64,000 nucleotides of DNA from Micromonospora wenchangensis (GCF_002210435.1 NZ_MZMV01000031.1:20607-84606), one strand, 5' to 3'. Shown: positions 35,079-44,643, counted from the stretch's first letter. The notes: generated by a model from the letters alone, not told the origin. Numbers and translations: made by a program.

Positions 35079-35759
35079 TCAGGCCCCGGCGTTGGCGCGC
35101 TCCGCCAGCCCGCGCAGGCGGCGGACCGCCTCGGCCGGGTCGTCCGCCCCGTACACGGCGGTGCCGGCGACGAAGGCGTCCGCGCCGGCCGCCGCGGCCT
35201 GCTCGATGGTGTCGGCGGCGATCCCGCCGTCGACCTCGATGCGCAGTTCCAGGTGGCCGCTGTCGACGTGCCGGCGGGCCGCCCGCACCTTGTCCAGCAG
35301 TTGCGGAAGGAACCGCTGCCCGCCGAAGCCGGCCTTGATCGTCATGATCAGCAGGGTGTCGAAGCTGGGCAGCAGGTCGAGGTACGGCTCGATCGGGGTG
35401 TCCCGGTCGATGGCCAGCCCGGCCCTGGCCCCGGCCGAGCGCAGGTCCTTGGCGAGGGCGACCGGGTCGTCGCACGCCTCGGCGTGGAAGGTGACGTTGT
35501 ACGCGCCGGCGTCGGCGTAGCCGGGGGCCCACCGCCGCGGGTCGGTGATCATGAGGTGCACGTCGAACGGGAGCCGGGTCACCGCCCGCAGGCTCTGCAC
35601 CACCGGCAGGCCGATGGTCAGGTTGGGCACGAAGTGGTTGTCCATCACGTCGACGTGCAGCCAGTCCGCGGCGTCCTCGACGGCACGGACTTCATCGGCG
35701 AGGCGGGCGAAATCGGCGGCGAGGATGCTGGGCGCGATGATCGACGGCGGTACGGTCAC
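35079..35759 (-). CDS. rpe: Ribulose-phosphate 3-epimerase
   Basis: 226 residues from GTG 35759. TIM barrel with PSILAADFARLADEV, HVDVMDNHFVPNLTIG, HLMITDP and IEVDGGIAADTI, containing the metal-binding His/Asp residues. Interconverts ribulose- and xylulose-5-phosphate. A -10 element TACACT (35766-35771) ends 6 bases before the start codon, suggesting a leaderless transcript. Confidence 0.95.
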   Translation of the reverse strand: MTVPPSIIAPSILAADFARLADEVRAVEDAADWLHVDVMDNHFVPNLTIGLPVVQSLRAVTRLPFDVHLMITDPRRWAPGYADAGAYNVTFHAEACDDPVALAKDLRSAGARAGLAIDRDTPIEPYLDLLPSFDTLLIMTIKAGFGGQRFLPQLLDKVRAARRHVDSGHLELRIEVDGGIAADTIEQAAAAGADAFVAGTAVYGADDPAEAVRRLRGLAERANAGA

Positions 35760-36021
35760 AGGGCAAGTGTACGAACGCGGCCATCCGCCGCGGACAGCAC
35801 GCCACCATGAGCGACGCCCTGTGACCCAGGCGTGACCCGTGGTGCACCATCGGCTCCTTTCCCCGGGAGTCGGGGACGAATGGCCGGTGCCGACTGGCCG
35901 AACGGCCCGCAAGAGGCAACACTCCATCAGGGACGGTCACGTATGATGCTCGCCCGGCGGCGGGCACGCCGGGCGGGGCGGGGCGCGGCGACGGGCCGTC
36001 GACCCCCGGAAAGGGCGGACG

Positions 36022-36912
36022 ATGCGACGGTGGCTCGTGGCGCTGGCGCTGGCCGGCACCGTGACGGTGGCGCTCAGCGGCTGCGTGCCGCAGCACGGCG
36101 CTGACGGCGACCTGCTCGACGACTGGCCGGTGCTGCCGGTGGCCCAGTCGTTCGTGCCCGCCACGGACGCCTGCCTGCCCCGGATCACCCCGGTCGTGCA
36201 GGCCGGCACCTACGAGACGGTGGACTGTGCGCGCAGCCACCTCGCCGAGACCATCCACGTCGGTACGTTCACCGGCGCGGTGACCCGGGGCGAGCGGCCC
36301 GAGCCGGGCTCCGCCGCGCTGCGTCCCGCCCGTACCGAGTGCGACCAGCGGGCCCGCGACGTCCTCGGGGGCGACTGGCACTCGGCCCGGCTGACGATGA
36401 ACATCGCGCTGCCGGCCAACTCGGCCTGGAACAGCGGCGCCCGCTGGTTCCGGTGCGACCTCAGCGAGACCGACAGCATCGACAACACCCGGCCGGTGAA
36501 CCGGGTCGGCAGCCTGCGCGGGGCGATGATCGGCGACAATCCGCTCAGCCACCGCTGCTTCGATCCCAAACTGATCGGCAACAATCTCAACTACATGGCC
36601 CCGGTGCTCTGCTCCGAGCCGCACCGCGCCGAGTTCGTCGGCGTCTACCTGGAACGCAGTGACCTGAGCTGGGCCGATTTCAGTCGCGCCAACCAGCGGG
36701 TGCACCGGCGGTGCATGGCGCTGATCGCCGGCTTCGCCGAGGTGCCCAACAACAGCGAGTTGCCGTACCGGGCCGGGTCGATCTTCTATCCGCCGTCGCA
36801 GCGGGAGTGGGAGGAGGGCGACCGGGGCATCCGCTGCTTCCTGTGGAGCGACGACCGGAAGCTGACCCGCTCGATGCGCGGCGCCGGCCCCAAGGGCCTC
36901 CCCGCCATCTGA
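36022..36912 (+). CDS. Septum-formation family lipoprotein
   Basis: 296 residues. Lipoprotein signal with VALSGCVPQ, acyl cysteine at residue 21. Eight or more further cysteines in the extracellular part (ACLPRI, VDCARSHLAET, TECDQRARD, FRCDLSE, HRCFDPK, VLCSEPHRAEFVG, RRCMALI, IRCFLW) suggest disulfides. The CxxxHxxE pattern (DCARSHLAE, CSEPHRAEFVG, twice) is that of the actinobacterial septum-formation family. GGAAAGG precedes ATG 36022. Function in division is a family label, not proven. Confidence 0.78.
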   Translation: MRRWLVALALAGTVTVALSGCVPQHGADGDLLDDWPVLPVAQSFVPATDACLPRITPVVQAGTYETVDCARSHLAETIHVGTFTGAVTRGERPEPGSAALRPARTECDQRARDVLGGDWHSARLTMNIALPANSAWNSGARWFRCDLSETDSIDNTRPVNRVGSLRGAMIGDNPLSHRCFDPKLIGNNLNYMAPVLCSEPHRAEFVGVYLERSDLSWADFSRANQRVHRRCMALIAGFAEVPNNSELPYRAGSIFYPPSQREWEEGDRGIRCFLWSDDRKLTRSMRGAGPKGLPAI

Positions 36913-36958
36913 CCCCGACCCCGCCCGTCCCCACCCCGTCGCCGTCACCCGACCTCGA

Positions 36959-37014
36959 TGATCAAGAGGTTTGCGTCATCCGACGACGGATCGTTGACGC
37001 CATTCTCTTGATCA
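36959..37014. repeat. Hairpin repeat of the TGATCAAGAGG family
   Basis: TGATCAAGAGGTTTGCGTCA (36959-36978) faces TGACGCCATTCTCTTGATCA (36995-37014); the arms pair apart from four central bases. The left arm is identical over 20 bp to one at 50646-50665. Sits between convergent genes, so probably also a terminator. Confidence 0.8.
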
Positions 37015-37055
37015 CCGGGGACGGGCGGGGACGGACGAGGCGGGGCGGGTGGGGG

Positions 37056-38582
37056 TCAGCCCCGGCGGAGCAGGGCCAGGAACATGGCGTCGGTACCGTG
37101 GCGGTGCGGCCAGAGTTGGACGGTGGGGCCGTCGCCCAGGCCGGGCATGCCCGGCGGCAGGACCGTCCGGGCGTCCACGAAGTCCGCCGGCACCCCGGCG
37201 CGCCGGGCCGCCTCGGTGACCGTCACGTGCGTCTCCACGGTGTGCGGGGAACAGGTGACGTAGCCGACCAGACCACCAGGCCGGGCCGCCCGCAGCGCGG
37301 CGGAGAGCAGTTCCCGCTGCAACCGGGTCAGCGGCGGCAGGTCCGACGGCTGCCGCCGCCACCGCGACTCGGGCCGGCGGCGCAGCGACCCCAGCCCGGT
37401 GCACGGGGCGTCGACCAGCACCCGGTCGAAGTGCCCCTCCGGCAGCTTCGGATCGGCCCCGACCGTACGCCCGTCGGTGTGCAGCACGGCCACCGGCAAC
37501 CCCCGGGTGGCCTGCTCGACCAGCCGGGCCCGGTGCTCCGACACCTCCACCGCGGTCAGCCGGGCACCCCGCTGCGCGGCGAGCGCGCCGAGCAGGCCGG
37601 CCTTGCCACCGGGGCCCGCGCACAGGTCCAGCCAGCGGCCGTCGTGACCGTCCAGCGGGGCCGTGGCCAGCGCGTTCGCCACCAGCTGGGAACCCTCGTC
37701 CTGCACGTGCGCCCGGCCGTTGGCCAGCGCCGGCAGGTCACCCGGCGCGCCACCGGGCAGGTAGACCGCGTACGGCGAGAACGCACCCGGCGCGCCGCCG
37801 ACCTCGTCGGCCAACTCGGCCGGGTCGAGGAGGCCCGGACGGGCACACAGGTGCACCGGCGGGCGCTCGTTGTCCTCGATCAGCAGCCGGGTCACCTCGC
37901 CCAGGTCACCGCCGAGGGCATCGGCGAAGGCCCGCACGATCCACTGCGGGTGGCTGTAGGTCACGGCCAGGTGGCCGATCGGGTCGGCGGCCATGGTCGG
38001 GGCGAGCTTCGCCGTCCACGCGTCGACGTCCTGGCCGGCCACCTCGCGCAGCACCGCGTTGGCGAAGCCGGTGGCCCCCTCCCCCACGGTGCGGACCAGG
38101 TCGACGGTGGAGGACACGGCGGCGTGCGCCGGGACCCGGGTGTGCAGAAGCTGGTAGGCACCGAGCCGCAACGCGTCGCGGACCGGCGGGTCGATCCGCG
38201 CGACGTCCCGCCCGGCCGCGGCGGTGAGGATCGTGTCGAGGGTGCCGAGCTGCCGCAGGGTGCCGTAGGTCAACTCGGTGGCGAAGGCGGCGTCCCGCCC
38301 GGTCAGCCCCTGCTCGCGCAGGATCGCCGGCAACACCAGATTGGCGTACGCGTCGTCGCGGTGCACCGCCGCGACCGCCTGGTAGGCGGCGTACCGGGGC
38401 AGGTCGACGGCCGGACGGACCGGTCGGCCGGGTCGCCCGCCGCGCCGGTCGGACCCGGCCCGGTCGCCCCACCCGCCGGTGCGGGCGGGACGGTCGCCCC
38501 GGGTGCCGCCGGAGGGCCGCCGGTCGTCGCCGCGCCGGTCGGTGTCCGCCGGACGGTCGGGTCGTGCGGTCGGCCCGGTCAC
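37056..38582 (-). CDS. rsmB: 16S rRNA (cytosine-967-C5)-methyltransferase
   Basis: 508 residues from GTG 38582 (overlaps fmt stop). A ~55-residue Arg/Gly-rich disordered N-terminal tail (unusual length) precedes a NusB-like RNA-binding domain (about 60-200, YAAYQAVAAVHRDDAYANLV) and the Rossmann methyltransferase (LDLCAGPGGKAGLLGALA, DAPCTGLGSLRRRPE with motif-IV Cys, YVTCSPH with catalytic Cys). Confidence 0.93.
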   Translation of the reverse strand: MTGPTARPDRPADTDRRGDDRRPSGGTRGDRPARTGGWGDRAGSDRRGGRPGRPVRPAVDLPRYAAYQAVAAVHRDDAYANLVLPAILREQGLTGRDAAFATELTYGTLRQLGTLDTILTAAAGRDVARIDPPVRDALRLGAYQLLHTRVPAHAAVSSTVDLVRTVGEGATGFANAVLREVAGQDVDAWTAKLAPTMAADPIGHLAVTYSHPQWIVRAFADALGGDLGEVTRLLIEDNERPPVHLCARPGLLDPAELADEVGGAPGAFSPYAVYLPGGAPGDLPALANGRAHVQDEGSQLVANALATAPLDGHDGRWLDLCAGPGGKAGLLGALAAQRGARLTAVEVSEHRARLVEQATRGLPVAVLHTDGRTVGADPKLPEGHFDRVLVDAPCTGLGSLRRRPESRWRRQPSDLPPLTRLQRELLSAALRAARPGGLVGYVTCSPHTVETHVTVTEAARRAGVPADFVDARTVLPPGMPGLGDGPTVQLWPHRHGTDAMFLALLRRG

Positions 38583-39517
38583 GCGAGTTCCTCCCCGACG
38601 GCGACCCGGACGCCACGCGCCCAGTCGGTCGCCGGCATGGCCTTCTTGCCCGCCGCGCGCACCTCACCGAGCTGCACCGGCACGGTGGCCGTGCCGGCCA
38701 GCACGCGGGACTTCTCCACCAGCAGTTCTCCAGGTTTCAGGGTGGGGCCGTTGCCGACCGGGATGACCGGGCCGAGCTTGACCCGGTCGCCGCGGAACGT
38801 CGTCCACGGGCCGGGCGCGGGGGTGCAGGCGCGCACCCGCCGGTCGACCGCGAACGCGGGGTCGCCCCACCGCACCCGGGCGTCGTCCACCGTCAGTTTC
38901 GGGGCCAGCGAGACCCCGTCGGCGGGCTGCGGCTCGGCCCGCGCGGTGCCCGCCGCGATCGCGTCCAGGACGGCGACCAGCAGCCCGGCACCGGAGTGGG
39001 CGAGCCGCTCCAGCAGGTCGCCGGAGGTGTCGGTGGGGCGGATCTCGTCGGTGAGCGTGCCGTAGACCGGGCCGGTGTCCAGCCCTTGCTCCAACTGGAA
39101 GACGCTGGCCCCGGTCAGCTCGTCGCCGTGCAGCACCGCGTGCTGCACGGGTGCCGCGCCCCGCCAGGCGGGCAGCAGTGAGAAGTGCAGGTTGACCCAG
39201 CCGAAGCGGGGGATCTCCAGCGCCGCCGGGGGCACCAGCGCGCCGTAGGCGACCACCGGCACGCAGTCGGGGGCCAGCGTACGGAGCCGGTCGAGGAACT
39301 CGGGCTCCCGGGGGCGGGCCGGGGTGAGCACCTCGACGCCGTGCTCGTCGGCCCAGACGCCGACCGGGGACCGCGACACGCCCCGGCCCCGACCGGCGGG
39401 CGCGTCGGGGCGGGTCACCACGGCCACCACCTCGTGCCCGGAGGCGTGCACGGCGGCCAGGGCGGGGACGGCGACCGCCGGCGTACCGGCGAAGACCAGA
39501 CGCATGCCGGCGGTCAC
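38579..39517 (-). CDS. fmt: Methionyl-tRNA formyltransferase
   Basis: 312 residues from GTG 39517 overlapping the def stop; ATG 39505 is also possible. Formylates initiator Met-tRNA. MRLVFAGTPAVAVPALAA, NLHFSLLPAWRGAAPVQHA with the catalytic Asn/His, and SVFQLEQGLDTGPV are conserved. C-terminal tRNA-binding domain present. Confidence 0.95.
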   Translation of the reverse strand: MTAGMRLVFAGTPAVAVPALAAVHASGHEVVAVVTRPDAPAGRGRGVSRSPVGVWADEHGVEVLTPARPREPEFLDRLRTLAPDCVPVVAYGALVPPAALEIPRFGWVNLHFSLLPAWRGAAPVQHAVLHGDELTGASVFQLEQGLDTGPVYGTLTDEIRPTDTSGDLLERLAHSGAGLLVAVLDAIAAGTARAEPQPADGVSLAPKLTVDDARVRWGDPAFAVDRRVRACTPAPGPWTTFRGDRVKLGPVIPVGNGPTLKPGELLVEKSRVLAGTATVPVQLGEVRAAGKKAMPATDWARGVRVAVGEELA

Positions 39518-40074
39518 CGGCCCAGGCCGAACGGGTTGCCGGCGGCGTGCGGGCTGACCTTGACCGTCGGCGGGGCGGCCTCGTCGTACCAGTCGGCCTG
39601 GCGGATCGCCTTCATCGCCTCCTTGCGCCCGGCCGGGTCCAGCCGGTCGAGGAAGAGCACCCCGTCGAGGTGGTCGGTCTCGTGCTGGACGCAGCGGGCC
39701 ATCAGCCCGGTGCCGACGATCTGCAACGGGTCGCCGTAGCCGTTGAAGCCCTTGGCGATCACGTTCTGCCGGCGCTTGGTGTCGAAGTAGAGCCCGGGGA
39801 TCGACAGACAGCCCTCCGGGCCGTCCTGTTCCTCGGTGTCGGGGAACTCCAGCACCGGGTTGACCAGGTGGCCGAGCACGTCGTCCACCTCGAAGGTGAA
39901 GACCCGCAGGCCCACGCCGAGTTGGGGGGCGGCCAGCCCGGCACCGCTGCGGTCACGCATCGTGTCGGTGAGGTCGGCGATGAGCCTACGCAGCTCGACG
40001 TCGAAGTCGACGACCGGATCGGCCGGCGTGCGCAGCACCGGGTCCCCGAACAGACGGATGGGCTGGACGGTCAC
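39514..40074 (-). CDS. def: Peptide deformylase
   Basis: 186 residues from GTG 40074 (AAGGAG nine bases upstream). The three metal motifs are intact: GAGLAAPQLG, EGCLSIPG (metal Cys) and QHETDHLDGV (HExxH). It removes the formyl group added through Fmt, whose gene follows with a GTGA overlap. Confidence 0.96.
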   Translation of the reverse strand: MTVQPIRLFGDPVLRTPADPVVDFDVELRRLIADLTDTMRDRSGAGLAAPQLGVGLRVFTFEVDDVLGHLVNPVLEFPDTEEQDGPEGCLSIPGLYFDTKRRQNVIAKGFNGYGDPLQIVGTGLMARCVQHETDHLDGVLFLDRLDPAGRKEAMKAIRQADWYDEAAPPTVKVSPHAAGNPFGLGR

Positions 40075-40183
40075 GCGGGGTGGCTCCTTCGTTGGACGGC
40101 GTGGTGCCGTACCAGTCTACGGAGTCCGGCGGGGGCACCGGCCGGCGTACCGCGACCGGTGGTGATCGGGGTGGGCGGCCGGG

Positions 40184-41167
40184 TCAGCCGCCGGCGCCCG
40201 GTTCGCCGGCCAGCACGGCGTCCCCGCCGAGCAGGACGTGCGCGGGCAGCGGGAGCCGGGTGCCGTGGGCGGCCTCCCAGTCGTGCACGAGGCTGGGGCG
40301 CACGTGGGCGGCGAAGTAGTCGACGGCGCTCGTCTGGCCGACGACCGGCTCGTCCACCTCGGCGACGAGCTGCGCGGGCACCAGCGGGAAACCGTTGCGC
40401 AGGGCGGCGCTGAGCCGGCGGTGCCCGTCGACGACGAAGAAGTACTCGCCGGTGAAGCCGATCCGCAGCGGGGCGAGGGCCTCGTCGCCGGCCGCCGCCA
40501 GCTCCCCGACGAGCCCGGACCCGTCGAGCCCGCGCAGGGTGGCGACGTCCTCGGTCGGGTAGACCCGGGCCGGGTCGAGCAGCAGCAGCGGGGGGGCGTC
40601 GCGCAGCACGTCGGCGGCGAGCCGGCCCTCGTACGCGTCGACGATGTGCGTGATGACCTCCTCGGCGGAGGCCCGGGTGGTGTCGCAGACCAGGTCGTAG
40701 TTGCGCAGCCGGGCCTTGTCGACGCCGTAGCGGAGGATGAACCGGTTGCGCTCGCTGTCGCTGCGTTCACGCAGCCTGGCCTCGGCCTCGGCCAGCGAGG
40801 TGTAGCTCTCGGCCGGCCCGGAGGGGCGCAGCAGCACCCGGCGGGCCGCCTCGGCCGGCTCGGTGATCATGTGCACCTTGAGCGCGTCGGTGAAGAAGTG
40901 CCAGGCCAGCCGGGAGTCCATCACCAGCGACTCGCCGGAGGCGGCGATGTCGCGCTGGAGCTGGTCGACGTAGCCGTCGACGGCCTGGTCCAGCTCGGCG
41001 TGCAGGTTGAGCTGGAGCGCGGTCATCTGGCGCTCCTGGGCCATCTGCCGGTAGAGGTCACCGACGCTGACCCGGCGCAGGCCCAGCCGCTTGGCGATCT
41101 CGACGGAGACGGTGCTCTTGCCGCTGCCGAGGTCACCGTTGAAGACGATCGACTGACGAACGGTCAC
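40184..41167 (-). CDS. Cytidylate-kinase-like domain fused to a ParB-like domain
   Basis: 327 residues from GTG 41167. Residues 1-185 form a P-loop kinase of the cytidylate-kinase-like type: VFNGDLGSGKSTVSVEIA, RVSVGDLYRQMA, LVMDSRLAWHFF and an Arg-rich lid (ARLRERSDSERNRFILRYG). Residues ~190-300 are different, with RIGFTGEYFFVVDGHRRLSAALRNG, the DGHRR core of ParB/sulfiredoxin-like domains. The substrate is unknown. A TAGCAT -10 is visible in the 190-bp gap upstream. Confidence 0.72.
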   Translation of the reverse strand: MTVRQSIVFNGDLGSGKSTVSVEIAKRLGLRRVSVGDLYRQMAQERQMTALQLNLHAELDQAVDGYVDQLQRDIAASGESLVMDSRLAWHFFTDALKVHMITEPAEAARRVLLRPSGPAESYTSLAEAEARLRERSDSERNRFILRYGVDKARLRNYDLVCDTTRASAEEVITHIVDAYEGRLAADVLRDAPPLLLLDPARVYPTEDVATLRGLDGSGLVGELAAAGDEALAPLRIGFTGEYFFVVDGHRRLSAALRNGFPLVPAQLVAEVDEPVVGQTSAVDYFAAHVRPSLVHDWEAAHGTRLPLPAHVLLGGDAVLAGEPGAGG

Positions 41168-41357
41168 GACTGGTCCACCCCTGCTCACCGGCTGATTGAG
41201 ATCATCGATTTGGCGTCGACCCGACGCGTTCCGCCTTCGTCGCGCCATTCGTGCGCCCGGGCATGAGGGGCGATGCTATCACGCGTACGCGCGCCGTCCG
41301 GCGGACCCGGGGTGCGACGGCGGGCTGGCCGGGCACCCGACGGAACTGACCGACGAC

Positions 41358-43364
41358 TCAGAACAGGGCGAGCGGGTCGACCTGCAGGCGGACCGGTTCG
41401 GCGGCCCGCCTGGCGCTGCGGACCCCGGCGGCGGTGTGCAGCGCGCCGGCCAGCGCGGCGGCCCGGGACCGGGGCACCCGGACCAGCATCCGTTCCCGGT
41501 CCTCGTCGGCGGGGACCGGGCCGAGCACCTCCGCCCCGTCCGGCAGCCGGGCCTGCGCCAGCAGGTCGGCCACCGCCTCCGCGCCCCCGGTGACGCTTGC
41601 CATCTTCACCGCCGGTGGGAAGCCCAACTCCCGCCGTTCGGCCAGCTCCCGCGCGGCGAACCAGCCCGGGTCCCAGCGCAGCAGCGCCTGCACCGGGGCC
41701 AGCGCCCCGTCGGCGACCACCACCACCTTCCCGCCGGCCGGGGCGGGACGGGCCAGCGCCGCAGCGGACAGCCACCGCCGCAGCGCCTCCTCGCCGGCCC
41801 GCAGGTCGGCCCGGGTGAGCAGCGCCCAGGAGTCCAGCAGCAGGACCGCGCCGTACCCCCCGTCGGCCACCGGCTCGGCGCCCGGGGTGGCGATGACCAG
41901 CGCGGCACCGGCCGGCACGGCGGCGAGCACCTCGTCGCGGCCCGAGGTGCGCACCGGCACCCCGGGAAACGCCCGGCCCAGCTCCTCGGCGGTCCGGCGG
42001 GCCCCGGTGACGGCCGCCCGCAGCCGCCGCCCGCCGCACTGCGGGCAGGCGTACGCGGCGGTGACCCGGCCACACCAGCGGCAGGCCGGCGGGGCGTCGG
42101 CGGCACGCAGCGCCAGCGGACCGGCGCAGTGCGGGCAGCGGGCCGGGGTCCGGCAGTCCGCGCAGGAGACCGAGGGCAGGTAGCCCCGGCGGGGCACCTG
42201 GACCAGCACCGGCGCGTCCGCGCGCAGGGTGTCCCGGGCGGTGGTCCAGGCCAGGCTGGGCAGCCGGGCCGTCGCCGCGCCCGGGTCGCGGGCCAGTTGC
42301 GGGTCGTCCCCGGTCGGGGCGATGGCCGGGGTACGCGCCCGCAGGGTCGCCCGGTCCGCCACCACCTCGCGGGCCCACCCGGTCTCCACCAGCAACTGCC
42401 CCTCGGCGGTCCGGGTCCAGCCGCCGACCAGCGCGGCGGCGTCGGCGAGCCGGGCCCGGGTGAGCAGCACCTCGCGCGCGTGCGGGTAGGGGGCCCGGGG
42501 CTCGGCGTGCAGGTCGTCCCCGTCGTCCCAGATCGCCACCAGACCGAGCCGGTCGACCGGGGCGAACATGGCGGCCCGGGTGCCGATCACCACCGGCACG
42601 TCCCCCCGCCGGGCGGCCAGGAAGGCCCGGTACCGGCGGGCCGGGCCGAGCGCGGCGGAGAGGGTCACGTGCCGCCCGGGGCCGAGCAGGGCGGTCAGCG
42701 CCGCGTCGAGCCGGTCGAGGTCCCGGGCGTCGGCGACCACCACGACCGCGCCCCGCCCCCCGGCGAGGGTGGCGGCGACCGCGTCGGCGTACCGGGCCGC
42801 CCAGTCCTCCCCGGCCAGCGCCGACCAGACCGCCCGGGGGGCCCGCCCGTCGGCGAGCGCCGTCAGCAACGCCGGACCGGCCGGGTAGTCCCGCCAGCCA
42901 CGCGGGTCCAGGCCGTCCACGGCGGGCGTCGTCGACCCGGCGTCGGACGGGTCGACGACGACCGGCACGGGGTCGGCGCGGGGTTCCTTCTCGACCCGGG
43001 CGTGCCGGGGCGGGACGGCCAGCCGGAGCACGTCGGCGAGGTTGCCGGCGTACCGGTCGGCGACCGCGCGGGCCAGCCGGGCCACCTCGGGGGCCAGCAC
43101 CGGCTCCGGCGAGACCACCTTCTCCAGGTAGGCCAGCCTGCCGTCGTGCGCGGAGCTGTCGACCCGCTCCAGCAGCCACCCGTCGACCAGTTGACCGGCG
43201 AAGCGGACCTTGACCCGCACCCCGGGGACCGCGTCGTCGGCCAGGGCGGCGGGGACCAGGTAGTCGAAGGGGCGGTCGAGGTGCGCCAGCGCGACGTCGA
43301 CGCAAACCCGAGCGACCGGCGACCCGTCAGCGGGTCGCCGGTCGCTGGGCGTGGTGCCGGTCAG
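41358..43364 (-). CDS. priA: Primosomal protein PriA (helicase motifs degenerate)
   Basis: 668 residues if started at CTG 43364, which shares CTGA with the metK stop. The conserved N-terminal 3'-DNA-binding segment (ARVCVDVALAHLDRPFDYLVP) lies upstream of the first ATG/GTG/TTG in frame (GTG 43220), so the start is unsettled. Zn-binding cysteines are intact (SCADCRTPARCPHCAG, CRWCGRVTAAYACPQCGG). No GKT Walker A or DEEH box is visible; the DEEH region reads AIWDDGDDLHAE. Actinobacterial PriA is known to lack helicase motifs, so a structural restart role is likely. Confidence 0.88.
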   Translation of the reverse strand: MTGTTPSDRRPADGSPVARVCVDVALAHLDRPFDYLVPAALADDAVPGVRVKVRFAGQLVDGWLLERVDSSAHDGRLAYLEKVVSPEPVLAPEVARLARAVADRYAGNLADVLRLAVPPRHARVEKEPRADPVPVVVDPSDAGSTTPAVDGLDPRGWRDYPAGPALLTALADGRAPRAVWSALAGEDWAARYADAVAATLAGGRGAVVVVADARDLDRLDAALTALLGPGRHVTLSAALGPARRYRAFLAARRGDVPVVIGTRAAMFAPVDRLGLVAIWDDGDDLHAEPRAPYPHAREVLLTRARLADAAALVGGWTRTAEGQLLVETGWAREVVADRATLRARTPAIAPTGDDPQLARDPGAATARLPSLAWTTARDTLRADAPVLVQVPRRGYLPSVSCADCRTPARCPHCAGPLALRAADAPPACRWCGRVTAAYACPQCGGRRLRAAVTGARRTAEELGRAFPGVPVRTSGRDEVLAAVPAGAALVIATPGAEPVADGGYGAVLLLDSWALLTRADLRAGEEALRRWLSAAALARPAPAGGKVVVVADGALAPVQALLRWDPGWFAARELAERRELGFPPAVKMASVTGGAEAVADLLAQARLPDGAEVLGPVPADEDRERMLVRVPRSRAAALAGALHTAAGVRSARRAAEPVRLQVDPLALF
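43311..43346. terminator. 16-bp perfect hairpin between metK and priA
   Basis: AGCGACCGGCGACCCG-TCAG-CGGGTCGCCGGTCGCT. Placed 15 bases after the metK stop like a terminator, yet it falls inside the reading frame needed for the conserved PriA N-terminus. Confidence 0.8.
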
Positions 43365-44554
43365 GCGCCCGCTACCGACTTCAGGTCGGCGGCCCGGTCG
43401 GTGCTCTCCCAGGTCAGCGCCGGCAGCTCCCGGCCGAAGTGGCCGTAGGCCGCGGTCTGCTGGTAGATCGGACGCAGCAGGTTGAGGTCCCGGATGATCG
43501 CGGCCGGACGCAGGTCGAAGACCTCACCGACGGCCCGCTCGATCCGCTCGACCGGCACGTTCTCGGTGCCGAAGGTCTCGATGAAGAGACTGACCGGGTG
43601 GGCCTTGCCGATCGCGTACGCGACCTGCGCCTCGCAACGCTCGGCGAGGCCGGCGGCGACCACGTTCTTGGCCACCCACCGCATCGCGTACGCCGCCGAG
43701 CGGTCCACCTTGGACGGGTCCTTGCCGGAGAACGCGCCGCCACCGTGCCGGGCGTACCCGCCGTAGGTGTCGACGATGATCTTCCGGCCGGTCAGGCCGG
43801 CGTCGCCCATCGGGCCACCGATCTCGAACCGGCCGGTCGGGTTGACCAGCAGCCGGTAGCCCTCGGTGTCCAGGCCCAGGCTCTCCAGCTCCGGAGCGAT
43901 GACGTGGTCCCGCACGTCCGGGGTGAGCAGCGAGTCCAGCGAGATGTCCGCGGCGTGCTGGCTGGACACCACGACGGTGTTCAGCCGGACCGGGCGCAGC
44001 CCCTCGTACTCGATGGTGACCTGGGTCTTGCCGTCCGGCCGCAGGTACGGGATGGTGCCGTCCTTGCGCACCGCGGACAGCCGCTGGGCCAGCCGGTGGG
44101 CCAACGCGATCGGCAGCGGCATCAGCTCGGGCGTCTCGGAGCAGGCGAAGCCGAACATCATGCCCTGGTCGCCGGCGCCCTGGGCGTCCAGCGCGCTCTC
44201 CGACGCGCCCGTCCGCAACTCGAAGGCGTTGTCGACGCCCTGGGCGATGTCCGGCGACTGCGCGCCGATGGAGACGCTGACGCCACAGGAAGCGCCGTCG
44301 AAGCCCTTCTTCGACGAGTCGTAGCCGATGCCGAGGATCGTCTCGCGGACGATGGTCGGGATGTCGGCGTACGCCTTGGTGGTCACCTCGCCGGCGACGT
44401 GGACCTGACCGGTGGTGATCAGGGTCTCGACCGCCACCCGGCTGTGCGGGTCCTGGGTGAGCAGGGCGTCGAGGATCCCGTCGCTGATCTGGTCGGCGAT
44501 CTTGTCCGGGTGGCCTTCCGTGACCGATTCGGACGTGAAGAGGCGGCGTGTCAC
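43361..44554 (-). CDS. metK: S-adenosylmethionine synthetase
   Basis: 397 residues from GTG 44554 with TTAGGAG upstream. TEGHPDKIADQISDGILD, GAGDQGMMFGFACSET and GGGAFSGKDPSKVDRSAAY are the ATP/methionine/metal motifs. It makes SAM for the methyltransferases here (rsmB, 22255) and for BioA. The 89-bp upstream gap is too short for a SAM riboswitch. Confidence 0.97.
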   Translation of the reverse strand: MTRRLFTSESVTEGHPDKIADQISDGILDALLTQDPHSRVAVETLITTGQVHVAGEVTTKAYADIPTIVRETILGIGYDSSKKGFDGASCGVSVSIGAQSPDIAQGVDNAFELRTGASESALDAQGAGDQGMMFGFACSETPELMPLPIALAHRLAQRLSAVRKDGTIPYLRPDGKTQVTIEYEGLRPVRLNTVVVSSQHAADISLDSLLTPDVRDHVIAPELESLGLDTEGYRLLVNPTGRFEIGGPMGDAGLTGRKIIVDTYGGYARHGGGAFSGKDPSKVDRSAAYAMRWVAKNVVAAGLAERCEAQVAYAIGKAHPVSLFIETFGTENVPVERIERAVGEVFDLRPAAIIRDLNLLRPIYQQTAAYGHFGRELPALTWESTDRAADLKSVAGA

Positions 44555-44643
44555 GGCACTCCTAAGCTCTTTAGATAATCGTTCCGCAGCAGTCTAGTCA
44601 CCCTCGCGTACCGCTCACGACCGGGCGAGCCGCCATCCACCGT

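Noticed and set aside
43439..44578. A 379-codon plus-strand frame
   Set aside because: Antisense to metK, with no recognisable protein features.
44555..44643. A SAM riboswitch upstream of metK
   Set aside because: Only 89 bp and none of the conserved aptamer segments is present.
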